NCBI RefSeq assembly: GCF_043641665.1
Contig: NC_092190.1
Location: 6,958,548-7,022,547, forward strand
DNA from: Enoplosus armatus
Taxonomy: Eukaryota; Chordata; Actinopteri; Centrarchiformes; Enoplosidae
Length of the DNA stretch: 64,000 nt
Reading direction: 5' to 3'
Part shown: in pieces, positions 41,066-52,915 of the stretch
Position numbering within the stretch: position 1 is the first letter of the stretch
How the letters are laid out: each line of letters opens with the position of its first letter
Translations under genes and position numbers: made by a program
Notes under the pieces: model-generated
Told to the model about the DNA's origin: nothing
The model's database searches: none
The model's input: the letters and a program-made list of their open reading frames with translations, nothing else

Positions 41066-41500
41066 AAAGGAATCGTTTGTCATTTTGGGAAATGCTCTTA
41101 TTTGCTTTCCTGCTGAGAGTTAGATGAGAAGATGTCTGTACGGTAAATATGAAGATACAGCCAGGAGCTGGTTAGCTTAGCTTAGCATAAAGAGTGGAAA
41201 CAGGGGGAAACAGCTAGTCTTGCTCTCTCCAAAAGTAACAAAATCCACCCACCAGCACCTCTAAAGCTCACTAACCGAAGAATAAGCGCAATTTGTGGTT
41301 TATAAGAGGGGTTTACGTGCAGGACTATTTCTTGGCATATTGGAGTGTTGTCATCACCGTGAGATTGCCAGGCAACCAGCAGAGACTCCAGGAAGTCACT
41401 GCCCCCGGCCAAGAGATAATCCCACTCTAGAGGTGCTGGTCATGCTAGCTGCTTCCAGTCAGCTAACCTAAGCTAACTGTCTCCTCAGTAGCTTTATATT
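41066..41500. mobile_element. Foldback-type repeat, near complete
   Basis: The left arm starts AAAGGAATCGTTTGTCATTT and carries GTTAGCTTAGCTTAGCATAA and AACAGGGGGAAACAGCTAG. The right arm, in inverted order, carries TTCCAGTCAGCTAACC and AAGCTAACTG. The centre contains GCCAGGCAACCAGCAGAGAC. No coding frame is seen. Confidence 0.6.
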
Positions 41501-41973
41501 TAACATCTTGATGGAGGGTTGATATGCATACCACAATGTCAACGTAATGAAGTGTAATTGGGTTTACTAACTGTAATGTACAATAAATACTCATTTCAAA
41601 CCTAAACTACTCTTTTCTGGGAAAAGTATTCAGTGACACGTTACTACACAACACTGCCCAAAACAGACTACGACCTGAAGAAGGCAGAAAGTGAATTTAC
41701 CAGCAATTGTGCAAAACACATTTTGAAATTATTTGGAATTCAAGTTTGAAAGTGATTCTGTTTCCTGACTGAACAGGAAGCTTCAGAATCACAGAGATAA
41801 ACCAGATGTTCCTCCATTACAGACTGTCAGGGATTAACACACACACACACACACTCAAATACACACATACACACCACTGCATGTAGGTTACCCAGCAGGC
41901 TGTGCAGGATTTGGTGGGACATGATTGGTTGAGCCAGAAGGGGATCGTAGGATTGGGATTATAATCCACAGAT

Positions 41974-42018
<45 letters not shown>

Positions 42019-42180
42019 GTAGCTCACTTTGTATAATCTGTGGTCTAATAATAGAGATTACCACTCGCACTCTTCTGAACATCTACTGACAGTCGTCTGA
42101 CTTCACTTCTTCCCTGCTGAAGTGTCCCTCAGAAAAACACTGAACTCCTGTGACCTCCCTGTGACTCAGTGTCTGTCTGC

Positions 42181-42222
42181 ATGTGTGCGTGTGTGTGTGT
42201 GTGTCTGTGTGTGTGTGTGTGT

Positions 42223-42260
<38 letters not shown>
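42181..42260. repeat. (TG)n microsatellite with TC interruptions
   Basis: About 80 bp, preceded at 41978-42017 by another TG tract. Confidence 0.95.
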
Positions 42261-42261
<1 letters not shown>

Positions 42262-44329
42262 GTGGACCGCATCTCATGGTCTCCATTCAGTAAAAGGAAC
42301 TGGTTCAGGTGTCATCATCACTTGACTGATACAGGCTGATTTATGGTTGTGCATGCTGTATCTGATGTGCACCTCCTTGAAAATGTCGGGTCTATGGTGG
42401 CTACAGATACGAGCTTTGACTCTGATGCTGGTCGATGCAAGTTGAAGAAAGACTTATTTTCTCCTTTTCACTAACACTCATCTAGCAAAGCGTCTTCCAG
42501 TGCAAACCCTCTGCTAACCGCGATCTCCATCACAAGTTTTTATTCGAATGTTAAATTAAATTAAGGCACCTTTCCAGTGACTGCTGTTATGCAAACATTA
42601 GGAGTTTGGCGCATTAAGATAAACAATGGAAATGGTTTCATGTTTTAATCTGAGGAAATCGCTCCACACAGATCTGATGTTTTCGTCTCTTCAGTGGATA
42701 TTTAAGTCACATGATTCACGTTTGTCGTGATTCATTCACTAAATCAGTTTCCATGGAAATTTGTTGTCTTTTGTTGCAACTTTTACACCTCAGCAAAGCA
42801 TTTTTTTTATTAGATATTTCGGCTACAAGTACTGAGTACTGCAAGCCAAAACACAGAGAACGTTTCTCTCTCAGCAAAGACACACGAGGGTTCGGCTGTG
42901 GTCATCAGCAGGTAAACAAACACTGCAGACGTTTCCTCACTTCCATGACTTAAACATAAAAAGAAAGCTGTGAATGTTTGGTTTATATTATTTATATCAT
43001 CAAACAAGCACACTCAGAACCTCAGTACTACAAACTGTACAACGTGGTGAGTATCAGCAGTATTCACAGGAGAAGCTGAAGCCTCGAAACTACTGCCGGA
43101 AAACATTAACTCGGCCCGAAAGACGAGACGACGGCTGTGACATCACTTCCTTCTCAACATGCTGACTCATCAAACATTCAACAGCTGCTCCACTCAACTA
43201 ATGGAAGAAGAAACATGAGACAAACACACACCTTGGTAGGCAGGTGGTTTAAGTTAGGACACACTCTTTCTTAGACTACAAACTGAAGTTCAAAGCTGAC
43301 AGAGAGTGAAGTTGTGTCTCTATATAAAGACCAACCATCACCTTCACATAGAGGACACTGTGACTTTGTGTGTTTGACAAGATTCACTTTACTGCACTTT
43401 TCCTGCTGACGCAGAGAAGCTGTCTGTCTTTCTGAGTGACTCTCCGAGAGTAATGTCTACACTAAGCCAGCTAAATCTGTACACAAATCTTTACTCTTTC
43501 CGTTTATGATCCTCCATCCACATTAAGCCAACATTTTTCACACCTAACTGAGCTTTTTGGAAAAAGTCTCCCGCAGTGGATGAATCTAAACAGACTGACC
43601 TCATGTTTTATTCTGGACATGGAGCTTTTGGTCAAGCCTTGTTGTGGCTGTAGAGTTAAAGGATAAGTAGTGATATTCTATGTTTATCTTTTTGTCAACA
43701 AATCCCATATGTGTACACCAAATGTGTATTAATCCACTGCTGAAAATAGTCCCACACGCACTGTTTACTCCTGTTTGAGTAAAACGTGTTACAGTAGCCA
43801 GCTGTTTTAGAAAAGTGTTTAGTCTATTTAAAAAGAGAAACTATATGCTTGTGAGATGTTTTTAAAGATTTACGTCTTCAGTTGGAACCAATGGGCTTGG
43901 GGCTGAGATCCACAGGCAGTGTAGGGAAGTCAGAAAGTATTAAGAGACATATTAACACATGGTTAGCTTTGGTCTTGAAAAATATATAATTACAACAAAT
44001 GTATCTTTTAAGAAGACAAATTTCTCTCTTCTGATTTTCTCTGCGGTCATTCATTTTAAATGTGAATATAGTCGACCCCTCAATGCAGATCTTATCTTTA
44101 ACTTGTCTTCATGTTGATTCTGTCAGACTATGATCATAAAATACTGATTTGATTGACATCTCAGTTACTGTTGACCTGGTTAAAAGGAAGCATTTATGAC
44201 CTGATCAAATCTCTAGTTTCTGCTCATTCAGTTGTCTGACAACAGAAACACAAAAATATGAAAATGAGCTGTAAATCAACTGTATTAAAACAAAGCATAG
44301 GTGATAATGTAGAGCAGGAGTAGAGATGA

Positions 44330-44890
44330 GAAGATTGATACCATTCTCATGTCTCTACAGCCAGCAGACAGTTAGCTTAGTTTAGCATAAAGACTAGAAA
44401 CAGAGGGAAACAGCTAGCCTGGCTCTGTCCAAAGGTAACACATTTTTGTGCAGTTACAAAATCATAAAGTGTTGCATTTGTTATTAAATGACATAATCAG
44501 AGCTTCATTTGATCTACACAGGTATTTGCTCTGAAAGGACGCAGAGAAGAAAACGTTTTTCAAGTTTAAGCCCGAAGGAAGCATTAGAACGGACTTTCCA
44601 ACTAGCTGGTTGCAGTTTAATTTTGTTATCTGAACTTGATTTTTGATGCAGTTGCTTTTTAAAAAGATGATGCATGAACCAATCGAAGCCTTTTGAGCTT
44701 TCATCAGTATTTTGCAAGTGACATGCATCAATTTTGAACTATTTTTGCCTTTACACAAACACACACACTACCATTAGCCTTGTGCTCTCATGGAAACCCC
44801 AATGAGCCACAGACTTAACATGGCCTTCCTGCTAAGCTAAGCTAACTGGCTGCTGGCCTCATACTGCTTCATACTCCAGCTGAGACTCAG
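44330..44890. mobile_element. Foldback-type repeat with divergent centre
   Basis: The left arm (GTTAGCTTAGTTTAGCATAA, AACAGCTAGCCTGGCTCTG) lies at 44330-44440. The inverted right arm (TGCTAAGCTAAGCTAACTGG) lies at 44780-44890. The sequence between is not shared with the other copies. Confidence 0.5.
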
Positions 44891-44904
44891 CAGAGAAACA
44901 CAAC

Positions 44905-45455
44905 CAGTGATGGAAGAAGTAAAAGTACTAAAACCACACTGAAAATTCTCCACTAAAAGTCCTGCATTCAAAGCATCACTTAAATAAAAGTATAAAAGTA
45001 TTATCAGTGACATTTACTTAAAGTATCAAAAGTAAAAGTATTCATTCTGCAGGAAAATGATCACTGTCTGTGTTTTATTATTATATGTGATGTTTCTGGA
45101 TTAATATTACTGCTGCATTAATGTGTATGTTGCACATTAGTGCTGTTGATGTTTAAAGTGGTGCTAATTTAACTACTTTATATACTGTTGGGTAGTTTAA
45201 TCTACAGCAATGCATCATATTCTGTAAGATTGTCATGTGTTTGCAGCATTGCTGACCTGTGAAACCGCTGTTTTAAGCTTTGAGAAGATGTAGCTGAAAA
45301 ATCTGAAAAGTAAGATGTAGTGGGGTGAAAAGTACAATATGGAGTAGTAGTATAAAGTTGCATAAAATGGAAATACTCAAGTAAAATACAAGTACCCTGG
45401 GGTTTTAACTTAAGTACAGTACTTGAGTACTTAGTTACATTCTACCACTGAATAA
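44905..45455 (+). repeat. AAGTA-rich dispersed fish repeat, fullest copy
   Basis: It runs from AGAAGTAAAAGTACTAAAAC to AGTACTTGAGTACTTAGTTA then CATTCTACCACTG. The terminal CAGTGATGGAAGAAG / TTCTACCACTG pair forms a short imperfect inverted repeat, compatible with a non-autonomous DNA element. Confidence 0.6.
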
Positions 45456-46026
45456 AGACCGACTGTCTCACATGTTGGCTGTGATGCACACAGACCAAAA
45501 GATGACGAAGGAGAAGAGATTTCAGTGTGGACTGAAATCTTCACGAAAACAACCTGAAAGCACATTTCCAGATTCAGCTGGATTAGCGAGGATATGGTCT
45601 GACTGACAGATTAAACTCCTGACGACTTCCTGCAGCCTCCAAACACAGTGATGACACAGTGTGTAAGTGTACGTATGTGTGTCAGTGTGACCTTCACAAC
45701 CTCAGTGTGTGTGTGAGTGTGTAATACCTCAGAGACACGAGTCGTGAGGAGACACTTCATCACTGCCGGCCTATTTACACACACACACACTTTCTCTTTC
45801 ACACACGCATAATCAACTTTTCCTTTATACACTCTTTCGTTTTTTATACACACTTTCCTAAACTCTCTCTCTCTCTCTCTTGTCGCCTTCAGGCCACTAA
45901 TTGTGTTTTTGATGATAATCATCCAATCACATTTCATTACTGTCATCATTTCCTCTTCGTCACATGACAGGAAATTAATTAAAACTTCCTGAGACAACAA
46001 GGGGAGCAGGTGCAGACTCATACACA

Positions 46027-46065
<39 letters not shown>

Positions 46066-46344
46066 ATAGCTCCATAAATCACAGCAGACAGAATGGGAGT
46101 AATGAGGTGGCTAGCTCTGTTAGCGCTCTGTACGGTAGGCAGCACCTAGCTAGCTAAGCACAGACACACAAACACACAGTACTCCACATACTGCACTACA
46201 TCTCTGAGGGAAAACACAGCTGTTACACAGTAGTGTGTGTGGAGTGTCGTCAACAACAAAACTACTGAGCGAGCACAAAAGTTTCAGCAGTGATGAGTCT
46301 GAGCCCAGATTTATGAGTTCAGACCAAGTTTTTATTTGATTTTC

Positions 46345-46830
46345 TTAAAGGAATAGTTCGACATTTTGGAAAATGTGCTTTTTCTTCTTTCTTGCCAAGA
46401 GTTACACGAGAAGACTGACACCACTTTCGAGTCGTGTCGTTGATTAAATATGAAGCTGGAGTCAGGAGATGGTTAGCTTAGCTTAGCATAAAGACTGGAA
46501 ACACTGCTTCCAGCCAAGAAATAGTCCGGCACATAAACCCCTCATAAAACTGCAATGTGCCGTTAAGGACTTTAGTTTTTGTATGGATTAAACAAATCGG
46601 GTAAGTGTGCTGGTAGGTGGATTTATTTACGTTTGGATAGAGCCAGACTAGCTGTTCGCTCCTGTTAACAGTCTTTATGCTAAGATAAGTTAACCACCAG
46701 CTGGCTGTAGCCTCATATTTAGTGAACAGACATCAGAGTGGTGTCAATCTTCTCATCAAACTGTCTGCAAGAAAGCACAAATGCATATTTTCCAAAATTT
46801 TAAACTATTCCTTGAGTCACAAAACTGAGC
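46345..46830. mobile_element. Foldback element, two long inverted arms
   Basis: The left arm 46345-46505 (AAAGGAATAGTTCGACATTT to AGCATAAAGACTGGAAAC) is mirrored by 46640-46820 (GTTAACAGTCTTTATGCTAA to AAACTATTCCTT). The outermost ends are near-perfect complements, the signature of a foldback/MITE element. Confidence 0.7.
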
Positions 46831-47037
46831 GTGATCAGAAGAACACGAGCACACTGAAGAAACTAGATTAATTTAGTATTGATGTAACAATCACGTCTCT
46901 GCTCCCTTATCAGAACAGTAATAAAGTTGTTACGATGAGCTCATTACACCTGCCTGCTGTCTGTCCACACAAACACACAAACACACGATACACAAAGGGG
47001 TTAGATTTAGTACAGAAACAGTTCGTGCCTGCATCCA

Positions 47038-47075
<38 letters not shown>

Positions 47076-47339
47076 CTCTGCAGGTTTCTAAACTAATCTG
47101 TCCTGACGTAACAACATGCTGCTTCTCAATCTGCCCACTGCTGGAGTCCTGGCACACACACACACACAAACACACAGTCACACAGTGTTTAGTAATGTTG
47201 TCATGTTCTATAAATAGGTGAAATTGATTTGTGTGGAGGAGAACAAGAGACAGTGTGTTACAGTAGGATAAATCTACCTTTACTGTACAACTGGACAATG
47301 CAAACCAATAGCCTGTTAGTGTGAACGTAAAGCTGCGCA

Positions 47340-47640
47340 CACACCTTTAGTGAAGTCTAGCAGCTCATTAGTGCATCCTAACGACCCTTTAGCCCATCTA
47401 CCGGCAAGTTAGTGCAGTCTACCAGCAGGTTAAACAGTCAAACAGCAGGTTAGTGCGGTCTGCCAAATAGTTAATAGAGTCTACGAGCAGGTTAGTGTGG
47501 TCTAACAGCTGGTTAGTATGGGATACCAGCAGGTTAGTGCAGTCTAACTGTTGGTCAGTATGGTCTGGCAACTGGTTAATACAGTCTACCAGCAGGTTAG
47601 TATAGTCTTCCAGCTGGTTATTGTCCAATACCGAGAGTCG
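47340..47640 (+). repeat. 20-21 bp minisatellite, left block
   Basis: Units of the form AGTCTACCAGCAGGTTAGTG repeat with small changes. The same unit resumes at 49180-49440 on the far side of the retroelement. Confidence 0.85.
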
Positions 47641-47641
47641 T

Positions 47642-47822
47642 TGTGTTTCAGTTTACCTAATTTATTAAGTAACTGTGCAGAACATGAGGTGAGCAAGTTC
47701 AACATTTGTACTCTTTCAGAAGTCACCCAAGTCACCCAGATAAGCGTTTTCCTGTCAACCCGGGATACACAACATAGCTGTACTCTGAGTGAAGATGTAC
47801 ACTCCTACATACGTCCTTGACA
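47642..47822 (-). repeat. Probable 3' LTR of the gypsy remnant
   Basis: On the minus strand the polypurine tract AAAAGAAAGGGGGGAAG (47823-47839) is followed directly by TGTCAAGG. The segment contains an AATAAA signal near 47660 and ends ...AAACACA at 47642. It is about 181 bp with TG...CA ends. There is no second copy at the other end to confirm it. Confidence 0.6.
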
Positions 47823-48008
47823 CTTCCCCCCTTTCTTTTCGCTAATCTTTCCCTTCTGTCCTATGAATAACTCTCTAATGCCTTCATTCTGTCCATGCAC
47901 GAACTAGTTAACTTTGACATTAACATTTTAACAGTTTGTTTTTGTTTTTCAACAACTACACTCAATGCAACCTCCACAGATCTAACTTTCCAATGGGCTC
48001 ACAGACTC

Positions 48009-49178
48009 TTACAGACTAGTGATTGTCAGTCTTTCGGGAGTCTGTTTTAGCTGATGTGGTGAGTTCAGAGTTTGCTCACACTCAATGACTGGGCTTCTCT
48101 GAGACTCTGGTCTTGCAAACTTGCATATTTCAGTCTCTTGAGGGAGAGCCTGCAGATGTCGACGGTCCCCTGCTCCGCCCCCCTCCCCCCTTCTGGGGAG
48201 TGGACCATGTACGACCGCTGAGTGGTGCTCTCCTGCAGCACCAATAATGGAGTAGTCCACCATTTCTCAGAGTCACGTTTCACCAGGACCCTGCTGCCTG
48301 CCTGTAGCACAGTTAGGTCCCGCAGCCCATAGCTGCTAGCATCTACCGACACTGCCGCTGGTCTGTTTGGGTCGTAATATACGGGCTGGGGTGCTCATCA
48401 GAGCTTGTTTTAGGCTCTGGAAGGCTCTCTCTTCTGCTTGGTCCCAGGTCCACGCACTGCTGGTCTTAAGGAGATCATAGAATGGCCCCCCGATGGTTGT
48501 CAGGTGGGTTATGTACGTCCTTACATATTTGATAATTCCAAGTACTCGTTTCAGCTCTTTCATGTTTGTTGGGGCCCGTAGGTCTGCAAATCCCCTTGAC
48601 CTTCTCTGGATCCAGCTGTACACCTCTCTCATTCACCATGTGTCCCAGGAAGTGTAGCTGCTGTTGTCTGAAGCGACATTTGTCTTTGTTCAACTTCAAT
48701 CCAGCTCTCTCCGGCCTTTCCAGAACTTTCTCCCCGGGTGCACATCGTGCTCCTACTTGCTGGATCAAGGTCAGACAGTGTTTCATGCATTTTCCTTTGG
48801 AAGGTTTCTGGTGCTATGTTTATGGTGTGATAAATAATAAATGCTGCTGTGCAAAGAAATCTGCCAAAACCCACTGGATGTGTCGAGGGAGGAGAAGCCT
48901 TTGGCCCCTGCTAGTTTTGCCAAGACTCTTTCAATAGTGGGAAGCATGTATCTTTCTCTTTTCACCTGCTCATTCACTTTTTTCATGTTTACACAGACAG
49001 ACACTACTGGCACCATTGGACTGCACCAGTCGGTTGGGTGGGTGACTTTCTCAACCACTGCCAAGATCTCCATCCTGCTAAGTTCCTCCTTAACTTTGGG
49101 TACTATGTGCAATGGCACTCTGCAGGCTGTCGTTACTGCAGAGGGTTCTGATCCCTCTTTGAGGCATATTTTGACGGG
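48009..49178 (-). pseudogene. gypsy pol pseudogene
   Basis: Pieces in different frames are VPLHIVPKVKEELSRM with GFSSLDTSSGFWQISL (about 49118-48960), KLNKDKCRFRQQQLHFLGHM (about 48700-48640), and FYDLLKTSSAWTWDQAEERA (about 48485-48420). SVDASSYGLR (about 48352-48320) joins directly to a C-terminal LQAGSRVLVK piece. Order and spacing match Ty3/gypsy pol with internal deletions and frameshifts; it cannot encode a working polymerase. Confidence 0.85.
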
Positions 49179-49179
49179 C

Positions 49180-49440
49180 TCAGTCTACAGTCTAACAACT
49201 AGTTGGTACAGTCTAACAGCCAGTTAGTATAGCCTAACAACTAGTTAGTGCAGCATAACAAGTTAGTACAGTCTAACAAGTAGGTAGTACAGTCTAACAG
49301 CAAGTTAGTATAGTCTAACAAGTAGTTAGTACAGTCTAAGAGCCAGTTAGTACAGTCTTAAAACTAGTTAGTACAGTCTAACAGCCCGTTAGTACGACTA
49401 GTTAGTACAGGAGGTCTACCAGAAGGTAAGTACTCTGTCT
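49180..49440 (+). repeat. 20-21 bp minisatellite, right block
   Basis: Units such as AGTCTAACAGCCAGTTAGTA recur about twelve times. The consensus and orientation match the left block at 47340-47640. Confidence 0.85.
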
Positions 49441-49639
49441 GTCTCTGGGTCTTTGTTCTGATTGGACGTTGAGCTCAGTGTGAAGGTGTTCCTGCTCTTC
49501 CTCAGTCAGCTTCCCCCTTCTGCTTTAATGAAGTTGATTAGTGTTAATTAGAGTCACAGAGGCCTGAGACACACAGACTGAAGGTCCAAACATCCAAACA
49601 AAGAGCGACAGGCAGGCAGGCAGCATCTCAACAGGAGGA

Positions 49640-49850
49640 AACACACTGGGAGAAAACCTCCTCTGCTGCTGGGAAGGAGGGAAAGACAGAAAGGACAAAC
49701 GGATAATGGAGGCAGGGAAGAAAAGGAGGAAAGGTAGAGGTAGGGAAGGAAGAGAGGAGGTAAGGAATGAAAAAGGAATGGAAAGGAGGAGATAGTAAAG
49801 GAGAGGAGGAGGAAGGGAGGTAAAGGAGGAGGTATTTTAGGGGGAAAAAA
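49640..49850 (+). repeat. Polypurine (GGA/GGAA) tract
   Basis: About 200 bp with very few pyrimidines, e.g. GGAGGAAGGGAGGTAAAGGA. Mirror-repeat purine tracts of this type can adopt triplex structure. Confidence 0.7.
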
Positions 49851-49905
49851 CAGTTTTCAGATCTGTTTCTGTCCTAGCTGCTGGGGGCGCTACAGTCCAG
49901 CTGAT

Positions 49906-49906
<1 letters not shown>

Positions 49907-49967
<61 letters not shown>

Positions 49968-50030
49968 CACCTATGTGAAAATTAACAACATCTCCATGAC
50001 AGAAAGAGAGAGACAGGACAACCATTCGGA

Positions 50031-50078
<48 letters not shown>

Positions 50079-50091
50079 GTGTGTGTGTGCG
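49907..50091. repeat. (AC)n tract followed by (GT)n tract
   Basis: AC at 49907-49962 and GT at 50034-50091 are separated by about 70 bp, giving complementary arms on one strand. A (CTGT)n tract lies at 50155-50180. Confidence 0.95.
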
Positions 50092-51699
50092 TAGGCTTTG
50101 TAAGGGATTATCTGACAATAATGAAGCATGTTCAATACACACACAAGATTATACTGTCTGTCTGTCTGTCTGTCTGTCTGTTCTCTTCTTCATCCCTGAG
50201 TTTAGAAGAATCAGTCAATACAGTGTGTTGGTCTGCTGGATGAAAACTGTTTTAAGAACAAAATACATTTACATTTCGATTTGAAGAAAATTACCAACCT
50301 GCCAACTGCAGTTCATTTAATTTAAAAAATATATAAATCCACACACTTGAGGATAAAAGGACGGACAAGGATTAAAACCACCGAATGAACGGACTGAGAG
50401 AGAGTCAGAAACACATGTAGTCTGGGTTGCAACAAACAGTTATTTTCATTATCAATTATTTCTTCAATCAACTGATTTATAAAACAACAGAAAACTGTGA
50501 AAAATCACAAAAACTTTTCTAGAATTTTCTAGAGACACCTCATTAAATGTCAGATCAACAGTCTGAAACCCCAAAAATATTAAATTTACTGTCATGTAAG
50601 AAAAGAAAAAGCAGCAGATTTAAGAACCTGGAACCATCTAATGTTAAGCATTGTGATTAATAGATTATCAAAATAGAAGATTCATTTTATGTCAATTGAC
50701 TATTTGATTAATCAACAAATCATAGCCGCTCCACATGTAGTAAGTACAGAAAGAAATATATACGAATATGCAGAATGGACACTTCCAAAGTGTATTATTA
50801 TTATTACTGATACAAGCAGCACTTTAATGTTGCAGCTGTTCGAGGTTTGTTGGGCTGTAGGCAGGATTTTAAATATACTGAGGTCATGAGTCCAAGTCAC
50901 CCAACCACCTCAACCCCTGCAAACAAAAAGAAAGTCTCTAAATGATTTTAATTATTTGGATTTATTATAGTTAGGCGCTTAGGGAATTCGGGGAAATACA
51001 CTTATTCACTTTCTTGCTGAGAGTTAAATGAGCTTTAAAGGTGCTGATAGGCAGATTTGTTATCTTTGAACAGTGTTTTATTAGTATCTGTTATATTATT
51101 GGATTATTATCACTGGTGCATTAATGCTAATTTCAAGTATTTAATATACTACTGGATAGTTTAATCTACAACAATACATCATCATTATTATTTTTTTTAA
51201 TGTAAAATCTTAATCTACAAAATAACTACAGAATACTACAACTGTCAGATCAACAGTGGAGTAAAAAGTACAATATTTGCTGCTTGGACAGTAACTACGT
51301 ACATTAACTCAAGTACTGTACTTTAGTACAATTTTGAGGTACTTCTACTTATCTAAAGTATTTCCAGTGTAATCTACTTTATACTGGTACTCCACTACAG
51401 GTACTTTTTACTCCAGGTTTACTGCAGGTTACTTTTAATAATAAGATTTCACATTTAAAACATACAACCAGCTTTTAAAATATGATGCATTATTATAGAT
51501 TTAAAGTAGTTAGTTAACTCCACCAGTGAAATGCTACTTACACATTACTGCACGACTACTGATAACTTTTACGTACTTACTAAAAATACAACTCAATACT
51601 ACATTTCTGAACTGATAATGAGAAAAATCAAGAGACACAAAATCGGCTAAAACTAAGACAAACAGGCGGACACGGAAATGAACATTTAAAGTTATTTAA

Positions 51700-51703
<4 letters not shown>

Positions 51704-51750
<47 letters not shown>
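51704..51750. repeat. Compound (TG)n(TA)n microsatellite
   Basis: TG repeat passes into TA repeat about 250 bp downstream of the znf385b exon 1 donor. Confidence 0.95.
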
Positions 51751-51997
51751 AGAGTGACAGGAGCAGTCTGAAAGTGATCCGGACACAAACCGGCGGACAG
51801 ACGGACAGACGGACTCCGGGAGGTTCGTGGTTTAAAGCCTCTGCTGCTGCTGTTCAGTCCGTTTCATAACAACAAACACAAGATAAAAGACACAAGAAGT
51901 GGAGGAGGAGGAGGAGGAGGAGGAGGAGGAAGAGGAGGAGGTAAAGAGACAGAAGATGAAGAGAAAACAGAAGAAGAGGAGGAGGAAGGTGACTTAC

Positions 51998-52065
51998 CGG
52001 AGGAGGAGGAGGTGATGGATGGATGTAGAAAGTAGAGTCCTGTTGGTTTGAAGCGCTGAACTCCG

Positions 52066-52104
<39 letters not shown>

Positions 52105-52290
52105 AGCTGCCGATCATTCAGCCTAATCAGTAATCAATACTGAACAGGTGTGTGTCTCCTGGCTGTGAGTCCAGCGCGGGGTTTAATTGATCAGTCATCG
52201 ATCGACCACCCATCAGGTCTCCGGACACTGATCAACTCTGTCTGAGCAGCGGAGAGCCGCGCGCTCTGCGCCGCACAGAGAGCAGAGCGA
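51998..52290 (-). other. znf385b: Candidate non-coding exon 1 of znf385b
   Basis: A consensus donor, CTCCTCCG|GTAAGTCACC, lies at 51998/51997. No ATG lies in the 70 nt before it, so the exon would be non-coding and splice to exon 2, whose ATG is two bases in. The sense strand upstream has a (GT)n tract at 52069-52102 and CpG-containing sequence to about 52290. The 5' boundary and the link to exon 2, 19.2 kb away, are inferred. Confidence 0.5.
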
Positions 52291-52300
52291 CTGCGCATGT
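52165..52300 (-). promoter_or_regulatory. CpG-containing candidate promoter of znf385b
   Basis: This is the only CpG-rich patch in the surrounding several kilobases, with GCCGCGCGCTCTGCGCCGC and an NRF1-like CTGCGCATGTGC. It sits immediately upstream of the candidate exon 1 donor and next to a (CA)n(GA)n tract at 52302-52367. No TATA box is evident. Confidence 0.45.
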
Positions 52301-52301
52301 G

Positions 52302-52308
52302 CCACACA

Positions 52309-52367
<59 letters not shown>
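52302..52367. repeat. Compound (CA)n(GA)n microsatellite at the znf385b promoter
   Basis: CA followed by GA, directly abutting the CpG-containing promoter patch. Further TG (52450-52492), CA (52586-52636) and TC (52660-52687) tracts follow within 400 bp. Confidence 0.95.
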
Positions 52368-52371
<4 letters not shown>

Positions 52372-52446
52372 TTAAATTGCATCCAATAAAAATAAAACAA
52401 TTGGATGGATTTTTAAGGAAATATATACCTGAAACCATCTTGTTAC

Positions 52447-52495
<49 letters not shown>

Positions 52496-52585
52496 CAGCA
52501 GGTCCAGGTTGACTTGTTTCCAGGTTTTGTTCTTGGCAAAAAAGCGGATAAAATCTATTTTAAAACTGTAAATACTGGCTGCAGC

Positions 52586-52638
<53 letters not shown>

Positions 52639-52656
52639 CATTGTTCTCAGCAGTAT

Positions 52657-52693
<37 letters not shown>

Positions 52694-52844
52694 ACTGTCA
52701 ACTCACCTGTTCATGGAGTCAGGAGGTATCAGGTTAAAGGACCATTTCACAGTTTCTTTCAACCGCAACTGAAACTTTATGGATTTAAAGAGTCATGAAA
52801 ACTTGGTATTTCTCTATAACATTAAATATCCATGACTGGAGATA

Positions 52845-52915
52845 AGAAAAGACTGAACTTTAATAATCCCAAGGGAAATTGTTGTGCAGCAGTTGCAGTG
52901 AAAATATCAATGTGG
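52845..52915 (-). mobile_element. Possible LINE 3' end remnant
   Basis: TTTAATAATCCCAAGGGAAA is, inverted, the type of terminal motif seen at 3' ends of fish non-LTR retrotransposons. Only about 70 bp is recognisable. Confidence 0.3.

Larger units (their letters stand above)
47642..49178 (-). mobile_element. Decayed Ty3/gypsy retrotransposon, 5'-truncated
   Basis: On the minus strand, reverse-transcriptase N-terminal sequence starts at the right edge, followed by the connection/RNase H start and a C-terminal polyprotein piece. A polypurine tract and a terminal LTR come next. Frameshifts interrupt the frame. The catalytic YxDD region, most of RNase H and the integrase core are missing. The 5' LTR and gag are absent. 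This is a non-functional remnant in znf385b intron 1. Confidence 0.85.
32749..51997. other. znf385b intron 1 (19.2 kb)
   Basis: No alternative first exon could be recognised. It holds LINE pieces, foldback repeats, the gypsy remnant and many microsatellites (also 37121-37146, 37270-37299, 46028-46062, 47041-47073). Stretches such as 37400-40450, 42300-44300 and 50200-51200 show only short dispersed-repeat similarity. Confidence 0.5.

Noticed and set aside
47340..49440. Spaced repeats that could be taken for a CRISPR-like array
   Set aside because: The units are directly contiguous and degenerate, with no distinct spacers, and the genome is vertebrate.
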